A DNA stretch of 41,304 bases from Akkermansia muciniphila. Lineage in GTDB: Bacteria > Verrucomicrobiota > Verrucomicrobiia > Verrucomicrobiales > Verrucomicrobiaceae. The notes under the pieces are model-generated. The model worked only from the letters and a program-made list of their open reading frames with translations. It searched no databases and was not told the origin of the DNA. The DNA lies in the NCBI GenBank assembly GCA_945882215.1, contig CAMCWM010000024.1, forward strand, positions 1 to 41,304, given 5' to 3'. Of this stretch, positions 1-6,582 are shown piece after piece. Positions within the stretch are counted from its first letter, which is position 1, and each line of letters opens with the position of its first letter. The position numbers were made by a program, and so were the translations under genes.

Positions 1-282
1 GATCGTGAAGGCCGCCGCCAGGCCCAGATCTCCTTTGAAGGCACCATGAAATCTCAACGCGACAAGGACAGCAACGGCCGCGAACTCCGCACCGAGCGCC
101 CGGTGACCCTCGGCGACGATTCCAAGGTCAACGGCCATGTCTTTTTCGACCTCGAACGCAAAACCATCTCCCTGGCGGTCTTTTCCGCCACCATCCAGCT
201 CAAGGTGGAGGGCAAACCGATGCCCGTGCGCCAGCAGGTCACGACGCGTCTCATGTCCATGAAGCCGACTGGCGCTCAGTGA
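1..282 (+). CDS. C-terminal part of an unrecognised protein (5' end outside window)
   Basis: The frame is open from the first base of the window and ends at TGA 280-282, so about 93 C-terminal residues are visible. An ATG at 46 would start a 78-residue product, but the open frame before it suggests the gene begins outside the window. The visible part is rich in charged residues with alternating hydrophobic positions, which looks like beta structure. There is no cysteine, no membrane segment and no motif I recognise. It converges on arsC, and the two stop codons overlap by 7 bp (276-282), leaving no room for a separate terminator. Function unknown. Confidence 0.55.
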   Translation, partial: DREGRRQAQISFEGTMKSQRDKDSNGRELRTERPVTLGDDSKVNGHVFFDLERKTISLAVFSATIQLKVEGKPMPVRQQVTTRLMSMKPTGAQ

Positions 283-713
283 GCCTTCATCGCATCACGA
301 CGTCCGTCCGCATAGGCGCTGAAGACAGCTTTGATCTCATCCCGCACACGGCGGAAGACATTGAGGATTTCCTCCTCTGTTCCGGTGGCATGCGCGGGAT
401 CGTCGAAGGGCCAGTGGTGGCGGTTGAGCTGGCCGGGGAACATGGGGCAGGCCTGGTCCGCGTTGCCGCAGACGGTGATGACCGTTTCCACATCGCGGAC
501 GAGGAAGTCATTCATGTGTTTGCTCGTGTGAGCACTGATGTCGATGCCGATTTCCGCCATCGCCTTGATGCCGAGCGGATGAACGTAACCTGCGGGCTTT
601 GATCCGGCGCTGGCGACTTCGAGGATGTCACCAGCTACCGAACGCAATATGCCTTCGGCGAGGTGGGAGCGGCAGGAATTGCCGGTGCAGAGAATAAGAA
701 CGAGGGGTTTCAT
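276..713 (-). CDS. arsC: Arsenate reductase, thioredoxin-coupled (LMW-phosphatase type)
   Basis: The 145-residue protein should reduce arsenate to arsenite in the cytoplasm using thioredoxin. The low-molecular-weight phosphatase loop CTGNSCR lies at residues 9-15. The resolving pair Cys82 and Cys89 (VCGNADQAC) matches in position the Cys82/Cys89 pair of the plasmid pI258 ArsC family, so all redox cysteines are present. ATG 713 is chosen over an upstream in-frame start because it begins directly at the family N-terminus (MKPLVLILC). The ATG overlaps the aquaporin stop by 4 bp (ATGA), which implies translational coupling. It is the last gene of an arsR-DUF6428-aquaporin-arsC operon, presumably controlled from the inverted repeat at 2203-2224. 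Confidence 0.93.
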   Translation of the reverse strand: MKPLVLILCTGNSCRSHLAEGILRSVAGDILEVASAGSKPAGYVHPLGIKAMAEIGIDISAHTSKHMNDFLVRDVETVITVCGNADQACPMFPGQLNRHHWPFDDPAHATGTEEEILNVFRRVRDEIKAVFSAYADGRRDAMKAH

Positions 714-1405
714 GAGGATTGGGAGTTTGAATCGGCCGCAGACCCGCATTGGCCTCCGCAGCAGCCAGGATCACGCACTCCGAAGCACACAGGCACAGCG
801 AGCAAGGCGCCAAGCGTGGGAGCAGCGAGATAGATCCAGAGATGCTCGAGATGACCAGAAATGAGTGCCGGGGCCAGCGAACGGGCGGGATTCATCGACG
901 CGCCGCAGATCGGGCCGGCAAACATCGCTTCCATCGCGATCACACCCCCGACAGCGATGCCGGCGGTGATGCCTTTCTCCTTCGCGCCGCTCGAGACTCG
1001 GAGGATCGTGAGCATGAGGATCGCGGTGAGGATGACTTCGAGCACGAAGCTCTGCATCGCGCCTCCCGCAGGCAGCGTGGCACCAAGTTTCGCGTTCGTC
1101 GGAAACAGCAGCCGCAAAACAACGCTGGCGAGACATGCGCCGCCAATTTGAGCACCGATGAAGCCGGGAACGTCCTTCCATGCGAAACGCTTTGCCGCCG
1201 CAAAGGCCAGTGTGACAGCCGGATTGAGATGCGCGCCGCTGACATCGCCAAAGGTGTAGATCATTGCCATCACGACGAGTCCAAAGGTCAGCGCGATGCC
1301 CGCGTGGCCGATCACGCCGCCGCTGACCTCGTTGATAACGATGGCTCCCGTGCCCGCGAAGACGAGCGTGAAGGTGCCGAGGAGTTCGGAGAGGAGCTTG
1401 TTCAT
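710..1405 (-). CDS. Aquaporin / MIP-family channel of the arsenic operon (AqpS-like)
   Basis: This 231-residue, six-helix membrane channel has both hallmark half-helix motifs: NPA at 61-63 (GAHLNPAV) and NPA at 172-174 followed by Arg175, the usual selectivity-filter arginine. In Sinorhizobium meliloti an aquaglyceroporin (AqpS) replaces the arsenite pump and lets arsenite made by ArsC diffuse out. The gene order here (regulator, channel, arsC) supports the same role, which is inference. The start is ATG 1405, 1 bp after the DUF6428 stop; longer upstream reading runs through that gene. An oddity is the short Cys-rich C-terminal tail after the last helix (Cys215, Cys216, Cys220), which could bind arsenite or metal. 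It might instead conduct glycerol or water. Confidence 0.9.
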   Translation of the reverse strand: MNKLLSELLGTFTLVFAGTGAIVINEVSGGVIGHAGIALTFGLVVMAMIYTFGDVSGAHLNPAVTLAFAAAKRFAWKDVPGFIGAQIGGACLASVVLRLLFPTNAKLGATLPAGGAMQSFVLEVILTAILMLTILRVSSGAKEKGITAGIAVGGVIAMEAMFAGPICGASMNPARSLAPALISGHLEHLWIYLAAPTLGALLAVPVCFGVRDPGCCGGQCGSAADSNSQSS

Positions 1406-1406
1406 C

Positions 1407-1883
1407 TCAGCAGCATTTCGAGCCGGGCGTGCAGCAGGTCTGCGGCAGCGGTGCAGGTGCGCAGCACTCGCCGGGAAGGCAAATCCCACGCGCGAGGCAA
1501 TCGGTGTGCTTCCAGCCGCAGCGGAAGACGAGCATGTCATCGATGATTTCAGCATCTTCGACCGGGAACTGCGCCACGACGCCATCTTCGTATTCGATTT
1601 CGACGGGAAGGTCGTGATGCGGCAGCACATCGCCCGCTTTGTCAAAAATCATGGCCAGCTTGCCCGCCACGAGCCGATGATCGACATCGTCATGCACCCA
1701 GGTTTGCAGCAGGCAGGTCTCCAGCGTGCGCCGCGTGCCGCCGCAGTCGATGAAGCGCTTCAAAACGTGCCCCACCTCGGTGATGTGAAAGTGCGCGGGG
1801 ATCAAGCCGCCATCCGGCAGCAGGAAACGCACGGGCTTGTCAGCGTGGGAGCGGAGTTCGGTGAGGAAGTCAGTGATGGTCAT
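1407..1883 (-). CDS. DUF6428 family protein with Cys-rich C-terminal tail
   Basis: The protein has 158 residues. The core (about 1-120) has the pattern of DUF6428, a family of unknown function that recurs next to arsR and arsC: an FHITEVG motif at 32-38, FIDCGG at 44-49 and a W-rich segment near 62. The C-terminal 37 residues are unusually rich in cysteine (122, 129, 135, then CC pairs at 140-141, 150-151 and 157-158), an arrangement well suited to binding trivalent arsenic or a thiophilic metal. That role is inference. It starts 6 bp after arsR and ends 1 bp before the aquaporin start, so it is clearly in the operon. No signal peptide or membrane segment is visible, so it should be cytoplasmic. 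Confidence 0.88.
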   Translation of the reverse strand: MTITDFLTELRSHADKPVRFLLPDGGLIPAHFHITEVGHVLKRFIDCGGTRRTLETCLLQTWVHDDVDHRLVAGKLAMIFDKAGDVLPHHDLPVEIEYEDGVVAQFPVEDAEIIDDMLVFRCGWKHTDCLARGICLPGECCAPAPLPQTCCTPGSKCC

Positions 1884-1889
1884 GAGTAA

Positions 1890-2201
1890 TCAACAGCAGG
1901 TGGTCTTTTTTCCGCCGCAGGCCAGCTTGTCCACGCAGCGGAGGAAGTCGCCAAGGCAGTCGCAGGCGAGCGAGTAGTAGATGTTCAGGCCGCGCTTTTC
2001 GCAGTTCAGCACGCCCGCCTCGCGCATCAGCGTGAGGTGCTTTGACACGGTGGACATGTCCGCGCCGACGAGGTCTTTGAGGTCGCACACGCACATCTCG
2101 CCCTTCATCAGCGTCTCCGCGATGAGCAGGCGCGACGGATGCCCGAGCGCCTTGATCACGGCAGCGCGGCGTTCGGAGGTTTTGGCGGAGGCTTTGGGCA
2201 T
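1890..2201 (-). CDS. arsR: ArsR/SmtB-family arsenite-responsive repressor
   Basis: The protein has 103 residues with a winged-helix fold: LGHPSRLLI at 19-27 and the recognition-helix region MSTVSKHLTLMREAG at 49-63. The metal-sensing motif MCVCDL at 36-41 supplies Cys37 and Cys39, corresponding to the ELCVCDL site of E. coli ArsR. The C-terminal region is additionally rich in cysteine (80, 82, 89, 95, 102, 103), ending in a vicinal CC pair. It is first in the operon arsR-DUF6428-aquaporin-arsC. ATG 2201 is 1 bp from the perfect inverted repeat at 2203-2224, so autoregulation is likely. That leaves no room for a normal ribosome-binding site, and translation may be leaderless or SD-independent. 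Confidence 0.93.
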   Translation of the reverse strand: MPKASAKTSERRAAVIKALGHPSRLLIAETLMKGEMCVCDLKDLVGADMSTVSKHLTLMREAGVLNCEKRGLNIYYSLACDCLGDFLRCVDKLACGGKKTTCC

Positions 2202-2202
2202 C

Positions 2203-2224
2203 TATTTGGCTTTTTAACCAAATA
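2203..2224. promoter_or_regulatory. Probable ArsR operator, 22-bp inverted repeat (site 1)
   Basis: TATTTGG-N8-CCAAATA is a perfect 7-bp inverted repeat spanning 22 bp. It begins 1 bp upstream of the arsR start codon. The same 22-bp footprint with closely related half-sites occurs before arsD (9502-9523) and between cobW and arsR2 (14803-14824). Placement directly at the start of an autoregulated arsR makes an operator the simplest reading. The sulfatase on the other side starts 217 bp away and could also be affected. Confidence 0.75.
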
Positions 2225-2327
2225 ATGGGCGATGGCAAATGCTTTATCATCTCGTTTCAAGCTCAGCATTCCCCACAAGCGGCCTTCTTTCTCGGTTCGC
2301 AGTCCACGATGCCGCCGCCGCGGCGAT

Positions 2328-2350
2328 ACCTGTTTCTTGATTCTGCTGTC
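2328..2350 (+). repeat. Partial copy (A) of the GACAGCAGAAT palindromic repeat family
   Basis: This 23-bp stretch running into ATTCTGCTGTC is identical to 6527-6549 in copy D. Only the right half is present: I find no GACAGCAGAAT arm upstream. It lies in the 240-bp leader between arsR and the first sulfatase, in the same orientation relative to the downstream gene as copies B, C and D. It looks like a degenerate or truncated element. Confidence 0.7.
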
Positions 2351-2373
2351 TTTTTTGCCACACCCCTCGTTAA

Positions 2374-2396
2374 GCGCCCGCTCAGCGAGAGGGCGC
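2374..2396 (+). other. Short hairpin upstream of the first sulfatase
   Basis: GCGCCC at 2374-2379 and GGGCGC at 2391-2396 form a 6-bp stem, extended inward by a CTC/GAG pairing after one unpaired base on each side. An in-frame ATG follows at 2397. It is not followed by a T-run, so it is not a standard terminator. It may be a leader structure or chance in GC-rich DNA. Confidence 0.3.
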
Positions 2397-2441
2397 ATGA
2401 AGTGGAAGAAACAGTCCCTGCCTTTCGTTCGCAGCGGCTCC

Positions 2442-3866
2442 ATGAAGCTACTCCGTGCCCTCATTCTCTTTTCGTCATTCATCCTTCCGCTTTCGTCCTT
2501 CTCGGCGCAGCCGAACCTCATCTGGATCATGGCGGACGACCTCGGTTACGCGGATCTGGGCTGTTACGGGCAGAAAGTGATCACCACGCCGAATCTGGAC
2601 CGCATGGCGGCGGAGGGCATGCGCTTCACGCATTTCTACTCCGGGGCCACGGTGTGTGCGCCATCGCGTTCAGTGCTCATGACAGGCCTGCATCACGGCC
2701 ATACTCGAGTTCGTGGCAATGCGGGCCAGACGAACCCGGCAGCGCAGGCATTGAAGCCAGGTGATGTGACTGTGGCGGGTGTTTTGCAGAAGGCGGGCTA
2801 CAAAACGGCGCTCATCGGCAAGTGGGGCCTCGGCAATGTCGGCGAGGCGGAGAGCGGTCTGCCGCGCAAGCATGGCTTCGACTACTTTTACGGCTACCTG
2901 AGCCAGCACCACGCACACAACCACTTCCCGGACTATTTGTGGCGCAATGAGAGCAAGGAGCCGCTCTCGAACGTGATCGTGCCCGTCGGCGAAGATGGTG
3001 CGGGCTATGCCACGGAGGCGATTCATTACGCGGACGATCTCTTCACGGACGATGCGCTGAAATTCGTCAGCGAAAACAAAGCGCAGCCCTTCTTCCTCTA
3101 CTGGAGCATGGTCATCCCGCATGCGAACAACGAGCGCGGCAAGATCCTCGGCGATGGCGCACATGTGCCCGACTACGGCCCCTACGCGGACAAAGACTGG
3201 CCGAAGCAGGACAAAGGTCAGGCCGCGATGATCACCCGCCTCGACAGCTATGTGGGCCGCATGATGGCACACCTCAAAACTCTCGGCCTCGCGGAGAACA
3301 CACTCGTCATCTTCACCAGCGACAACGGCCCGCATAACGAGAGCAAGCACGACCTGGAGCGCTTTGACCCGAATGGCCCCTACACCGGTATCAAGCGCAG
3401 CCTCACGGACGGCGGCATCCGCGTGCCCTTCATCGTCTGGTGGCCTGGCAAGGTGAAGCCGGGCAGTGAGTCCGATCATGTCGGCTATTTCCCCGACTGG
3501 CTGCCCACCGCCACCGAACTCGCCGGAGCACCCGCGCCGGAGAAAACCGATGGCATCAGCCTGGTGCCCGTACTCACCGGAAAAGCCGATGCACAGACGA
3601 AGCATGAGTTTCTCTACTGGGAGTTTCACGAAGGTGGCTTCAAGCAGGCGGCGCTGTATCAAGGCCGCTGGAAAGGTATCCGCATGGGCCGCCCGGATGC
3701 TCCCGTGCAGCTCTTTGATCAGCAAAACGACGTGGCCGAGCTCACCGACGTCGCCGACAAGCATCCCGACATCTCCGCGAAGATCAGCGATTACCTCAAG
3801 ACTGCGCGTGATCCCCTGCCCGAATGGGAACCGAAGTGGCAAGCCGCGAAGAAGGGGAAGAAGTAA
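2442..3866 (+). CDS. Secreted S1-family sulfatase (arylsulfatase-like)
   Basis: The 474-residue protein has an N-terminal signal peptide (about 1-22). It has the sulfatase signature CAPSR beginning at Cys72, the cysteine converted to formylglycine. Metal ligands Asp32-Asp33 lie in MADDLGY, and FTSDNGPH carries the second Asp-Asn pair. It should hydrolyse sulfate esters outside the cytoplasm; the substrate cannot be read from sequence. The usual GKWHLG motif reads GKWGLG, so the common histidine is missing there, a variant that may mark a subfamily. ATG 2442 is chosen because it starts the signal peptide; an in-frame ATG at 2397 would add 15 basic residues. It is first in a run of four sulfatases. 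The tail is Lys-rich. Confidence 0.9.
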   Translation: MKLLRALILFSSFILPLSSFSAQPNLIWIMADDLGYADLGCYGQKVITTPNLDRMAAEGMRFTHFYSGATVCAPSRSVLMTGLHHGHTRVRGNAGQTNPAAQALKPGDVTVAGVLQKAGYKTALIGKWGLGNVGEAESGLPRKHGFDYFYGYLSQHHAHNHFPDYLWRNESKEPLSNVIVPVGEDGAGYATEAIHYADDLFTDDALKFVSENKAQPFFLYWSMVIPHANNERGKILGDGAHVPDYGPYADKDWPKQDKGQAAMITRLDSYVGRMMAHLKTLGLAENTLVIFTSDNGPHNESKHDLERFDPNGPYTGIKRSLTDGGIRVPFIVWWPGKVKPGSESDHVGYFPDWLPTATELAGAPAPEKTDGISLVPVLTGKADAQTKHEFLYWEFHEGGFKQAALYQGRWKGIRMGRPDAPVQLFDQQNDVAELTDVADKHPDISAKISDYLKTARDPLPEWEPKWQAAKKGKK

Positions 3867-3880
3867 CTTTTGATTTTATG

Positions 3881-3960
3881 GACAGCAGAATGGGGACAGC
3901 AGAATCAATTTCTGATCACTGAACACCTGCCTCTGATTCTGCTGTCCCCATTCTGCTGTC
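3881..3960. repeat. Palindromic repeat copy B, with perfect 27-bp inverted arms
   Basis: The left arm (3881-3907) is two GACAGCAGAAT units separated by GGG, plus CA. The right arm (3934-3960) is its exact reverse complement, with 26 bp between. In RNA this would form a very stable 27-bp hairpin. It lies 14 bp after one sulfatase stop and 17 bp before the next sulfatase ATG. It is the most complete copy in the window and resembles a REP/REPIN or MITE-like element. No associated transposase is visible. Confidence 0.9.
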
Positions 3961-3977
3961 TAATTCATTCACCCATC

Positions 3978-5579
3978 ATGAAACACACCCTCCTGACGAC
4001 TCTGATTTCGTCATTCTGCATTTCGCATTCGACATTCGCGGCCTCGCCGCGCCCGAACATCCTTTTCATCTTCTCTGACGATCACGCGCAGCATGCCATC
4101 TCCGCGTATGGATCAAAGGTGAACCAGACGCCGCATCTGGACCGGCTGGCGAAGAGCGGCGCGCGCTTCACGAACAGCTTCGTCACGAACTCCATCTGCA
4201 CGCCCAGCCGCGCCACACTGCTCACCGGCCAGTATTCGCATCTCAATGGCGTGCCCGTGTTCAACAGCTTCGATGGCAGCCGTGATCATGTGGCGAAGCA
4301 TCTGCAAAAGGGTGGCTATCACACCGGCATGATCGGCAAGTGGCATCTCGGCAGCGATCCGACTGGATTTGACCGCTGGATTGTGCTGCCGGGTCAGGGC
4401 GCGTATTGGAATCCTCAATTCCTGCTGCCCGGAAAGAAGAAGCTGAACATTGAGGGCCACTGCACGGACATCACCACCGATCTGGGCATTGAGTGGCTGA
4501 AGACACGGCCGCAGGACAAGCCCTTCTTTTTGATGCTGCATCAAAAGGCCCCGCATCGCGCCTGGGAACCGGCCACGCGGCACATCGAGATGTTCAAGGA
4601 CAAGGTCATCCCCGAGCCGGAGACGCTGTGGGACGACTACGCCACACGCCCGACCGCTTTGCCGATCAATGAGCAGACCGTGGCGCGTGATCTCACGCGT
4701 CGTGATTTGAAACTCACGCCGCCCGCTGATCTCAAAGGCCCCGCTTTGCAAAAGTGGATGAATGAGAAGCCGATGGAGTTGGAGGTCGATGGCAAGCTCC
4801 TCACCGGCAAAGAACTCGTGAAGTGGAAGTATCAGAAATACATGCGCGACTACCTCGCCTGCGTGCAGGGCGTGGATGATGGCGTGGGCAAGGTGCTCGA
4901 CTATCTCGACACGGCTGGTTTGGCGGAAAACACCATCGTCATCTACTCCGCCGACAATGGCTGGTATCTCGGCGACCTCGGCCTTTACGACAAACGCTTC
5001 ATGTATGAGGCCGGCCTGCATGTGCCGCTCATCGCCCGCGGTCCCGGCATCCAGAAAGGCAGCGTGCCGACGCAGTTCGTGGCAAACACGGATCTCGCGC
5101 CCACCTTCCTCGACCTCGCCGGTCTGCCGGTGCCGGAGTTCATGCAGGGCCGCTCCATCGCCCCGCTGCTGCGTGGTGAATCGCCGAAGGACTGGCGCAG
5201 CTCAATGTATTACCGCTACTACCACGACCCCGGTCATCACAACACCATGGCCCACCTCGGCGTGCGCACCGCCACGCACAAGCTCATCCATTACTGGAAG
5301 CAGGATGCGTATGAGCTATTCGACCTCACCGCCGACCCGAATGAGCAGCGCAATCTACTTCATTCGCCAGGCGATGCGCAAAACCCGGCCATCGCCGCCA
5401 AGTTCGCCGAACTGAAAAGCGAGCTCGCCCGCCTGAAGCAGCAGTACAAAGACACCGACAACCTCTACGCCGATCCCGCCACCTGGCCCGCTGGCAGCGC
5501 TGACGGCCCTTGGGATGCCTATCAGGCCACCGGCACCAAGTCGGTGGCCGAGGCGGTCCAGGCGGCTAAAGACCCGTGA
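3978..5579 (+). CDS. Secreted S1-family sulfatase (glycan sulfatase-like)
   Basis: This 533-residue protein has a signal peptide (about 1-22), CTPSR beginning at Cys74 (formylglycine site), Asp34-Asp35 in FSDDHA, GKWHLG, and a C-terminal YSADNGWYLGDLGLYDKR block. The DNGWYLGDxGxYxKR pattern is common in N-acetylglucosamine-6-sulfatase and heparan-type sulfatases, so a glycan substrate is likely, though not provable here. ATG 3978 is used because it begins the signal peptide; longer upstream reading would translate the repeat. It sits between palindromic copies B and C and is probably cotranscribed with the preceding sulfatase (111 bp apart). It requires maturation by a formylglycine-generating enzyme or anSME encoded elsewhere. 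Confidence 0.9.
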   Translation: MKHTLLTTLISSFCISHSTFAASPRPNILFIFSDDHAQHAISAYGSKVNQTPHLDRLAKSGARFTNSFVTNSICTPSRATLLTGQYSHLNGVPVFNSFDGSRDHVAKHLQKGGYHTGMIGKWHLGSDPTGFDRWIVLPGQGAYWNPQFLLPGKKKLNIEGHCTDITTDLGIEWLKTRPQDKPFFLMLHQKAPHRAWEPATRHIEMFKDKVIPEPETLWDDYATRPTALPINEQTVARDLTRRDLKLTPPADLKGPALQKWMNEKPMELEVDGKLLTGKELVKWKYQKYMRDYLACVQGVDDGVGKVLDYLDTAGLAENTIVIYSADNGWYLGDLGLYDKRFMYEAGLHVPLIARGPGIQKGSVPTQFVANTDLAPTFLDLAGLPVPEFMQGRSIAPLLRGESPKDWRSSMYYRYYHDPGHHNTMAHLGVRTATHKLIHYWKQDAYELFDLTADPNEQRNLLHSPGDAQNPAIAAKFAELKSELARLKQQYKDTDNLYADPATWPAGSADGPWDAYQATGTKSVAEAVQAAKDP

Positions 5580-5590
5580 ATTCAGATAAA

Positions 5591-5667
5591 GACAGCAGAA
5601 TGGGGACAGCAGAATATTTTTCTGATTTCTCATCGGCCTGTTCCACCTGATTCTTGATTCTGCTGTC
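5591..5667. repeat. Palindromic repeat copy C (double left arm, single right arm)
   Basis: The left arm (5591-5615) is two GACAGCAGAAT units separated by GGG. The right side has one ATTCTGCTGTC unit (5657-5667) followed by a T-run. The spacer shares the TTTTCTGA and CCTGATTCTTG stretches with copies B and D. It ends 10 bp before the GxxExxY start codon. Together with copy D it brackets that gene. Confidence 0.88.
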
Positions 5668-5677
5668 CTTTTTCATC

Positions 5678-6499
5678 ATGCCCATCCACCGCACCATCGA
5701 ACTCCAAAGCGTCTCGGACAGCGAGTTTGCCGAGATTGATGCTGCCGTGATGCGTTGCGCCTATGCCTCGAGGAATCACTTCGGACGCTTGTTTGACGAA
5801 CGGATTTACGAGAACGACATCGCTGCCCGACTGCGGGCCGAGGGCTTGGAAGTGTTCACTCAGGTGCCTGTAAAAGTCACTCACGGCAGCTTTGAAAAGA
5901 CCTACTACCTCGATCTTGTGGTGAACCAGATGCTGTATGAGCTCAAAGCCGTCGCGGCGCTGATTTCGGAGCATTCCGCGCAGGCTTTGCACTATGCGAT
6001 GCTGCAGGACATCCGGCTCGTGAAGCTGATCAACTTCGGGGAAGACGATGTGCGCGGCAAACTGCTGAAAAATGCCCTGCATGGCATGAGTCGGCATCAA
6101 CCCACGCAAAGAAGCTCCGGCTGGCATCCTCTCAGCGCGAATTGCGAGCGGCTCATATCACACCTGAAGGAACTCATCCGGGACTGGGGCACACATCTCG
6201 ACAGCAGGCTCTACAATGAGGCACTCGTGCATCATTTCGGAGGCGAGGCGCACTGCCTGCACCGAGCCGACATCATCTCTGGCGATTTGGTTCTCGGCAC
6301 ACATCCCGTGCAGTTTCACAGCCCCCGCCACGCTTTCGTCGTCACAGGTTTCCACCGGCCACAGGAGGGCTATCAACGGCATCTCCAGGCACTTCTGACT
6401 CACGCTCCGTCGCTTGATGGAATTCAGTGGATCAATCTCAACCGTTCCCGTCTCGAGATCACCACTGTGACTTCAGACCCGGAAAAGACAGCAGAATGA
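5678..6499 (+). CDS. GxxExxY-family protein (PD-(D/E)XK nuclease-like fold) with extra C-terminal domain
   Basis: The 273-residue protein has an N-terminal domain (about 15-125) matching the GxxExxY family: Gly36, Glu41 and Tyr44 in FGRLFDERIYEND, then Asp79 and Glu88-Leu-Lys90, which fit the Asp...ExK active-site pattern of PD-(D/E)XK nucleases. It ends in the family's LINFG motif (118-121). Typical members are about 125-130 residues; here about 150 more residues of unknown function follow. The biological role of the family is not established. The ATG lies 10 bp after repeat copy C, and the last codons and the TGA stop are inside repeat copy D. There is no signal peptide, unlike its sulfatase neighbours, so it is functionally out of place and looks like a cargo gene. 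Confidence 0.8.
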   Translation: MPIHRTIELQSVSDSEFAEIDAAVMRCAYASRNHFGRLFDERIYENDIAARLRAEGLEVFTQVPVKVTHGSFEKTYYLDLVVNQMLYELKAVAALISEHSAQALHYAMLQDIRLVKLINFGEDDVRGKLLKNALHGMSRHQPTQRSSGWHPLSANCERLISHLKELIRDWGTHLDSRLYNEALVHHFGGEAHCLHRADIISGDLVLGTHPVQFHSPRHAFVVTGFHRPQEGYQRHLQALLTHAPSLDGIQWINLNRSRLEITTVTSDPEKTAE

Positions 6500-6563
6500 T
6501 TTTCTGAAAGCTTATCTGCCCGTTTTACCTGTTTCTTGATTCTGCTGTCCCCATTCTGCTGTC
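6487..6563. repeat. Palindromic repeat copy D (single left arm, double right arm)
   Basis: A single GACAGCAGAAT (6487-6497) overlaps the stop codon of the GxxExxY gene. The right side is the doubled arm (6539-6563), the exact reverse complement of the doubled left arm of copy C. It is 77 bp long, like copy C, and ends 19 bp before the next sulfatase ATG. It contains the 23-bp stretch shared exactly with copy A. Confidence 0.88.
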
Positions 6564-6582
6564 TTCCATCTCTCCACCAACC

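Noticed and set aside
3881..3960. Reading the 27-bp stem as a rho-independent terminator
   Set aside because: There is no T-run after the stem and the next gene starts 17 bp later; an intercistronic repeat fits better.
2328..6563. Possible CRISPR-like array in the repeated GACAGCAGAAT units
   Set aside because: Copies are separated by whole genes, are internally palindromic and show no regular spacer length; no cas gene is present.
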